Source: Cylindrodendrum hubeiense
Taxonomy: Eukaryota; Ascomycota; Sordariomycetes; Hypocreales; Nectriaceae
Direction of reading: 5' to 3'
Assembly: GCA_014621425.1 (NCBI GenBank)
Contig: JAANBB010000573.1
Coordinates: forward strand, 1 to 22,011
DNA: 22,011 nt
Numbering within the stretch: the stretch's first letter is position 1; every line of letters starts with the position of its first letter. A program made the position numbers and the translations under genes. Under the pieces are notes generated by a model. The model did no database searches. It was not told where the DNA came from and was given only the letters and a program-made list of their open reading frames with translations. Positions 17,696-22,011 of the stretch are shown one piece after another.

Positions 17696-20600
17696 TCAAT
17701 ATCGCCATCGTGGTTTCGGATCCTTGCTGTCAGGGCTCATTCTGTACATGGCGGTTCTGGCACCTGCGATAGCCTGGGGACTGGCACGACCTGTTTCGCC
17801 CTTTGGTTGGGGAAGAAGGCTGCTCCTCCGCGAGGTTGAAGCCAGGGAACTAGCGGGCCTGCTAGGTCGCGCCTCAGGTCTAACAGCAGCTGGTACCCCT
17901 GACGCCTGAAGCGAGGACCGGCGACCAGATGAGAGTGCGTTCATAGCGGTCTGAGATGCCAGTCGCGGCTTGGTCAACGTTTGTTGGGCATATGGACCAG
18001 GAGATGAAAGACGCTCGCGGAATGAAAGCCGTGAGTGCCCCGTTCTAGTGGGCGTATCATCAACTCGCGGAGAAACCCGAGGTGATTCTGATGAGGCGCG
18101 GGCCATAGGGCTGCGTAGTGTTGGGAGCTTGGAGGCAGAACCCGGCGTGACTGAGTTGGCAGACCTTTGGGCTGACGGACTCCCCTTGGCATACGGGCTC
18201 GGTGTTGTGAGACTGAGGGGCTTGAAGTTATGGCCAGTGTCCACGTCAATGGTGTTAGACGAGCCGTTCCAGCGAGGGCGGTTGCTCGGAGCTGGACCAG
18301 GTCGCCTGATTTGGCTGGCAGGGATGTTGTGGGAGGATGATGAGCTGGCGACGGTAGACAGTCGAGAAAAGCCAGGCTTCCTACCGAGATGCGAGGTAGG
18401 GGCGGGAAGCGATGAGTGTCGTCGGTTCGAAGGAATGGTACGGGCGTTGGAGCCGTTCGCCGACCTAAGCTTGGGGGGCTTGGCCGTCGGCGTGTGAGGA
18501 CCGAGTCCGAGACTTGACATGATGACCGATGATGGCGGCGAACTCCCTGGAGTCTCGCGCCCGCTTCCCAAGGTAGATCTATCGTTGGAAAGCATGCTTG
18601 AGATAGAATCCCTCAGCTGTTGACCCTTGTCGGCCTGGATATCCTCAACCATGATTTCGGCCTCTCTCATCTGGAACTTGAGAGCATCCCACCGCGCTTG
18701 CATGTCAGCATGTAGTCGCAAGATTTCTCCGTTCACTGTTAGTCGATCACTGACGCCCTTGTCGATGATGGACAGGACTCGCTCAATGGCTGGGCCATAG
18801 TGAGTTTTCTTGGCCTCATAGCTCTCCAACTTTTTCAACATGGCAGGCTGGTTCGTCAAGTGCAGTCCAGAGTCAACAGCTTCCTTGAGCTTGTTCAACG
18901 ATCGCTCGACAGACTCATGCATCTTCTGAGCTTGACGTCCAGCACCGCGGAATACAATGACCCATCGGTCTTCACCTAGCTCCTTGCGTAGGGACTCAGC
19001 ATCCTTCTCCAGCTTCTTGTAGCTATAATCAAGGCTGTCGTGGCGCATTTTTAACTCTTCGCAGGCTGTGGGGAAGGATTGATCTGCCCTATTCTCGAAG
19101 ACGGACAGGCGCATTGGCAAAAAGTCGAGCGAAGCTCTCAGGGGCTGCATGCGGGCGAAGAGGGCGAGGAGGCTGGAATCGTCCTGCGACAGGGTGGGCG
19201 TGCCGGGGGAGCTGGGGCTCACTGGGAAGGCCGGTGGCAGGCTAAAGCGGCTGCCTGCTTGAAGGCGTGATGCATGGGGAGGTGTCTCTTCGACGATAGT
19301 TTCCAGATCACCGATGTCTACACCATCGCCGTTGGCAGCAGCCATGAGGCTCTTGTGACGCCGCTCTTCCATCTCGAAGACTAGCCTGCTGAGCTCGTCC
19401 ATCTCGCCCTGGATATCGCCGAGAACGCTGTTCCAAAGTTCCTCCCACTCCATGGCGATCTCAACCTGGCCCCTGACAATATGGAGGGTTAGTCGAATCT
19501 TGTCCCACTCTTTGATGACGGATTCCATCTGGGCAACAGCTTGGTTCAAATCGGCGAGGGGGACATTTGAGATATCTTCTCGGCTTTGTAGCTGCTCGAT
19601 AGCGCCGACATAGGCGTTGACAAGGTCTTCGAAGCGGGTGATGGCATTTTCCACCTCGGCCAGTCCCTCTCGGCCCCCAGCGGCAGCCCATTCAACGTCA
19701 TCTTCGCTGTCGAGACCGTCGACCACTTCGGAGGCCTTGTATATCCAACTCCTGATCTGATCGGCAGCGTTGATAAGTGCTTTCGCAGCGAGTTGAGCGG
19801 TGGGGATGGCCGATACTTGGCTTGATAACGACCCGGCATCAGGCAACTGCAGTGATGTGAGCTGAGCTAGCTGATTTGCGAAAGACACACGCGACAATGT
19901 GTAGATGGAGCCCGGGCGATTATGACCGGGTGTGAAGTATGAATTGAGGCTTGGGGCATAGTCGCTCGGGGGCGTGGTCGGCACGCCTACAGGGGTGCCA
20001 ATAGGAGGAGTATCTTTGGGAGGAGGCGGCGGTGGGAGGGCGTCTTCGGGAGTAGGAGGGGCGGTGGATCGCTCGATGTGCTCGCGACGGGTATCGAGAG
20101 TGACCTTGGTCCCATTGCCGTTGGTGTGGTCAGGCAGGCGGTACTTGAACGTGTCCATGTCCAAGGGCTCAGGGGTATTGATCTCAGGCAGCAGACTGGC
20201 GGTGGGCGGATCGTCGTCGGTGTCTGGCGGGTCGGTGTCTGGCGGCGAGGAAAGGTCGACCTCGGCGGCGGCCTTGGGGGACGACAGATAGACGCCCTTC
20301 CAGGGGCGACCGCGCCGGGCGATGACCGACCTGAGGGATCCCGCCTGGTGTTTTTCGTCGAGCTGGCGGAGCTGGTCTTCGTCGAGGCGACCGATGTGGT
20401 CGTACTGCGGTGAGGATGGGTTCGAAGAAGATTTCTGGGCGCCGAAACCGAGAGCTTTGAGGCGGGCAGCTAGACCGGGGGATGGCTTTCGGATGGCGGA
20501 GGGAGGTAGGGGTGAAGGGGGTTGAGTGACGTTGGCGATGGAAGTCGTAGCTGTGGTGGGGATGGACGCAGCCGATGCGGCGGGAGTAGGAGTTGCGGTA

Positions 20601-20989
20601 GAATCAGCAGAGGGAGTAGTCGTTAAATTTGTCGTGGTGGTTGTGGTAGAGGATGAGTTGGAATTTGGATCCGGGGCGTGGGTGGAGGAGGGATCAGTCG
20701 AGCCGGGGGTGAAGGGCAGGTGAGATAGTTGGCTGGGAGCGTCTGCGAATTTTAGAAGGCGGGCAGCAGGCGCATCATGGTCCTGGTCGCGCTGGTGGAG
20801 GCCGTGGCTCAGGCCCACGTCCACGCCGACAGCAGCAGCGGCAGCAGCTCCAGAGGCGACAGCAGCGTCAGTGCTGGCACAGGGAGTCTTGGGAATGGAC
20901 GGATCGTCCAGGTCGCCTGCTGGGTTGGTATCAGAAGCCGCAACAGGATCGACGGCAATGGTCGTCGTGGTTGGATGACCGGTACTCAT
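17696..20989 (-). CDS. kar9: KAR9-family spindle-orientation / karyogamy protein
   Basis: One uninterrupted frame of 1097 residues, ending in a conserved-looking KPRWRY tail. Residues 1 to about 350 are low-complexity and disordered (Thr/Ser/Pro/Ala-rich, with a poly-Pro run). Residues about 355-800 form a long alpha-helical region with heptad-like patterning, including WIYKASEVVDGLDSEDDVEW, the MEWEELWN segment and EDRWVIVFRGAGRQAQKMHE, which I recognise as the fungal KAR9 domain. Residues about 800-1097 are basic and Ser/Pro/Arg-rich, with three SxLP-like motifs (SSLP, SKLP, SLLP) of the kind that can bind EB1/Bim1. In yeast, Kar9 links microtubule plus ends, through Bim1, to type V myosin and actin, orienting the spindle and moving nuclei at karyogamy; the same role in nuclear positioning is inferred here. 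The start codon context is only fair (ATTAAATGA), but the frame has no better candidate. The gene is convergent with the RecQ helicase gene. Confidence 0.9.
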   Translation of the reverse strand: MSTGHPTTTTIAVDPVAASDTNPAGDLDDPSIPKTPCASTDAAVASGAAAAAAVGVDVGLSHGLHQRDQDHDAPAARLLKFADAPSQLSHLPFTPGSTDPSSTHAPDPNSNSSSTTTTTTNLTTTPSADSTATPTPAASAASIPTTATTSIANVTQPPSPLPPSAIRKPSPGLAARLKALGFGAQKSSSNPSSPQYDHIGRLDEDQLRQLDEKHQAGSLRSVIARRGRPWKGVYLSSPKAAAEVDLSSPPDTDPPDTDDDPPTASLLPEINTPEPLDMDTFKYRLPDHTNGNGTKVTLDTRREHIERSTAPPTPEDALPPPPPPKDTPPIGTPVGVPTTPPSDYAPSLNSYFTPGHNRPGSIYTLSRVSFANQLAQLTSLQLPDAGSLSSQVSAIPTAQLAAKALINAADQIRSWIYKASEVVDGLDSEDDVEWAAAGGREGLAEVENAITRFEDLVNAYVGAIEQLQSREDISNVPLADLNQAVAQMESVIKEWDKIRLTLHIVRGQVEIAMEWEELWNSVLGDIQGEMDELSRLVFEMEERRHKSLMAAANGDGVDIGDLETIVEETPPHASRLQAGSRFSLPPAFPVSPSSPGTPTLSQDDSSLLALFARMQPLRASLDFLPMRLSVFENRADQSFPTACEELKMRHDSLDYSYKKLEKDAESLRKELGEDRWVIVFRGAGRQAQKMHESVERSLNKLKEAVDSGLHLTNQPAMLKKLESYEAKKTHYGPAIERVLSIIDKGVSDRLTVNGEILRLHADMQARWDALKFQMREAEIMVEDIQADKGQQLRDSISSMLSNDRSTLGSGRETPGSSPPSSVIMSSLGLGPHTPTAKPPKLRSANGSNARTIPSNRRHSSLPAPTSHLGRKPGFSRLSTVASSSSSHNIPASQIRRPGPAPSNRPRWNGSSNTIDVDTGHNFKPLSLTTPSPYAKGSPSAQRSANSVTPGSASKLPTLRSPMARASSESPRVSPRVDDTPTRTGHSRLSFRERLSSPGPYAQQTLTKPRLASQTAMNALSSGRRSSLQASGVPAAVRPEARPSRPASSLASTSRRSSLLPQPKGETGRASPQAIAGARTAMYRMSPDSKDPKPRWRY

Positions 20990-21062
20990 TTAATCGCGAG
21001 GGGCGGCCCCCTACGGCAGAAACAGAGGTAGAGAGCGCCAGACCAGGTTGGGTCCCAGGCGG

Positions 21063-21094
21063 GTAGACAGGTAGACAGGTAGACAGGTAGACAG
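21063..21094. repeat. Tandem repeat (GTAGACAG)x4
   Basis: Four perfect head-to-tail copies of GTAGACAG, followed by decayed units (ATTGAGAG, ATTGACAG). It lies 74-105 bp upstream of the KAR9-family start codon, probably in the 5' leader. The copy number is likely variable between strains. Confidence 0.9.
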
Positions 21095-21376
21095 ATTGAG
21101 AGATTGACAGGCGGATTGACTGTCGCGTCAAGGACGAGGTAGAGTGGAACGAACAGCTGGATGTGAGTAAAAGGAGGCCAGGGGCCAGGACTCGGAGTCG
21201 CGGGGCGATTTCTTGTCTGGGTGCAGGCCGCAGTCCTCTCACTAAATGTGTCCGTCTGTGACGGTCTCGTCGGCCAAATGGCTACAACGTACTGCCCGGG
21301 GCGCGCAGAGAACCCAAGAACAAGTAAGCCAGCCAAGTTCAGGACAGGGCCGATGCTTGGGCCCAAAAAGTGCTGG

Positions 21377-21398
21377 GGCAAGCTGGCAAGCTGGCAAG
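21377..21398. repeat. Tandem repeat GGCAAGCT, 2.75 copies
   Basis: GGCAAGCT is repeated twice and followed by GGCAAG. It is a second short 8-bp-unit tandem repeat in the KAR9 upstream region. A GACA triplet repeat lies just beyond it at about 21410-21422. Confidence 0.75.
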
Positions 21399-21430
21399 GG
21401 ACTGGAGGTGACAGACAGACAGACCAGGAT

Positions 21431-21462
21431 GGGTTGGGATGGGATTGGGAATGTGGGATGGG
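21431..21462 (+). other. G-quadruplex-forming motif
   Basis: Six GGG runs occur within 32 bases, at 21431, 21436, 21441, 21447, 21455 and 21460, with loops of 2, 2, 3, 5 and 2 nt. Any four neighbouring runs satisfy the standard G3-loop(1-7) rule for a quadruplex. It lies about 440 bp upstream of the KAR9-family ATG, on the strand opposite to that gene. Confidence 0.8.
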
Positions 21463-22011
21463 AGAAATTGGGGCAGACGAGACGAGTGGCCTGAGCAGAG
21501 CGCCTGTCAGCGAGGGTGGGGATGGCCTGAGGGCCACTGAGTGCGAAATGCAGCGGTGCCTCCCTCTGCGATTGGAGATTGGAGGCCCCCGTTAAAAGCC
21601 CAGCAGGCACCTGCAGTAGGATCGGCTGCTAGATGATGTGCAATGGTGCGCTGTCCAGCGGCGGCGTCGGGTAGTCGCTGGGCTAAGGTAGGCTACCCGT
21701 CCAGGTACGGCAGCCTGGTAGAGAGCTAGGCAGTAGGCGGCAGTAGAGGTAGGTACCCGGGCGTCGAGGAATGCGGATAGCGATATGTGCCGGAACCTAG
21801 GGCTCGGTCTAGCAAGGGAAAGGGAGTCCCGCGCAGGGTTGCTGCTGCAGAGGAGAGTCGCCGTTGGGGTGCGATTGCGGCGGGTGCGAGGCGTCGTCGG
21901 TACACGTAGTTGGTAACTCTGGCTGGTGAATGCCGCGGCCTCATCTGATGGTCATGGGGGCGTCCGTGTCGTCGTCCGGTCCGTTGGTGGGCGGGAGAAA
22001 AAAAAAGAATT

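Larger units (their letters stand above)
20990..22011. other. Upstream region of the KAR9-family gene to the window edge
   Basis: About 1 kb with no convincing gene, although open frames of up to 183 codons run through it on the minus strand with Pro/Ser/Leu-rich, low-complexity predicted products. It should contain the KAR9 leader and promoter. It holds two 8-bp tandem repeats, a G-quadruplex motif and a cluster of TAGGTA/GGTACC-like words at about 21685-21760. Confidence 0.55.

Noticed and set aside
20986..21610. Overlapping minus-strand open frames of 122-183 codons upstream of the KAR9-family gene
   Set aside because: The predicted products are Pro/Ser/Leu-rich and cross tandem repeats and the G-rich motif. 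I found no convincing splice or domain evidence, so this is most likely leader and promoter.

Overview
The window looks like nuclear DNA of a filamentous ascomycete (Pezizomycotina; a sordariomycete is my best guess). The reasons are short 47-56 bp GT-AG introns with CTAAC, CTGAC or TACTAAC branch sites, a long-tailed BLM/QDE-3-type RecQ helicase, a KAR9-family protein, a small secreted HsbA-like protein and an intron-bearing nuclear tRNA-Ser. I see no bacterial operon, CRISPR array, rRNA, intact transposon or viral element.

Layout from left to right. Positions 2-283 (+) are the 3' end of a gene for a small membrane-anchored protein, possibly Scm4/Atg33-like. Positions 665-6406 (-) are one five-exon gene for a protein of about 1844 residues, with an N-terminal nucleotidyltransferase-like fold followed by many ankyrin repeats and acidic linkers; this is the least familiar gene in the window. 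A 1.7 kb non-coding stretch follows. Positions 8131-8877 (-) are a four-exon gene for a 198-residue secreted, cysteine-free HsbA-like protein with its own TATA box. About 1.8 kb without a convincing gene leads to tRNA-Ser(CGA) at 10720-10808 (-), which has an 8-nt intron and a poly-T terminator. Positions 11738-16840 (+) are a two-exon RecQ helicase gene of 1682 residues (QDE-3/Sgs1/BLM type), preceded by ACGCG boxes and a CACGTG dyad. Convergent to it, 17696-20989 (-) is a single-exon KAR9-family gene of 1097 residues. Its upstream region to the right edge has 8-bp tandem repeats and a strong G-quadruplex motif.

The genes do not form an obvious functional cluster. They look like ordinary, independently transcribed fungal loci: genome stability (RecQ), spindle and nuclear positioning (KAR9), cell-surface biology (HsbA-like), translation (tRNA), and one large ankyrin/nucleotidyltransferase-like protein of unknown role. 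That last protein is the best candidate for undescribed biology. All exon structures were worked out by eye from splice signals and reading frame, without transcript data.
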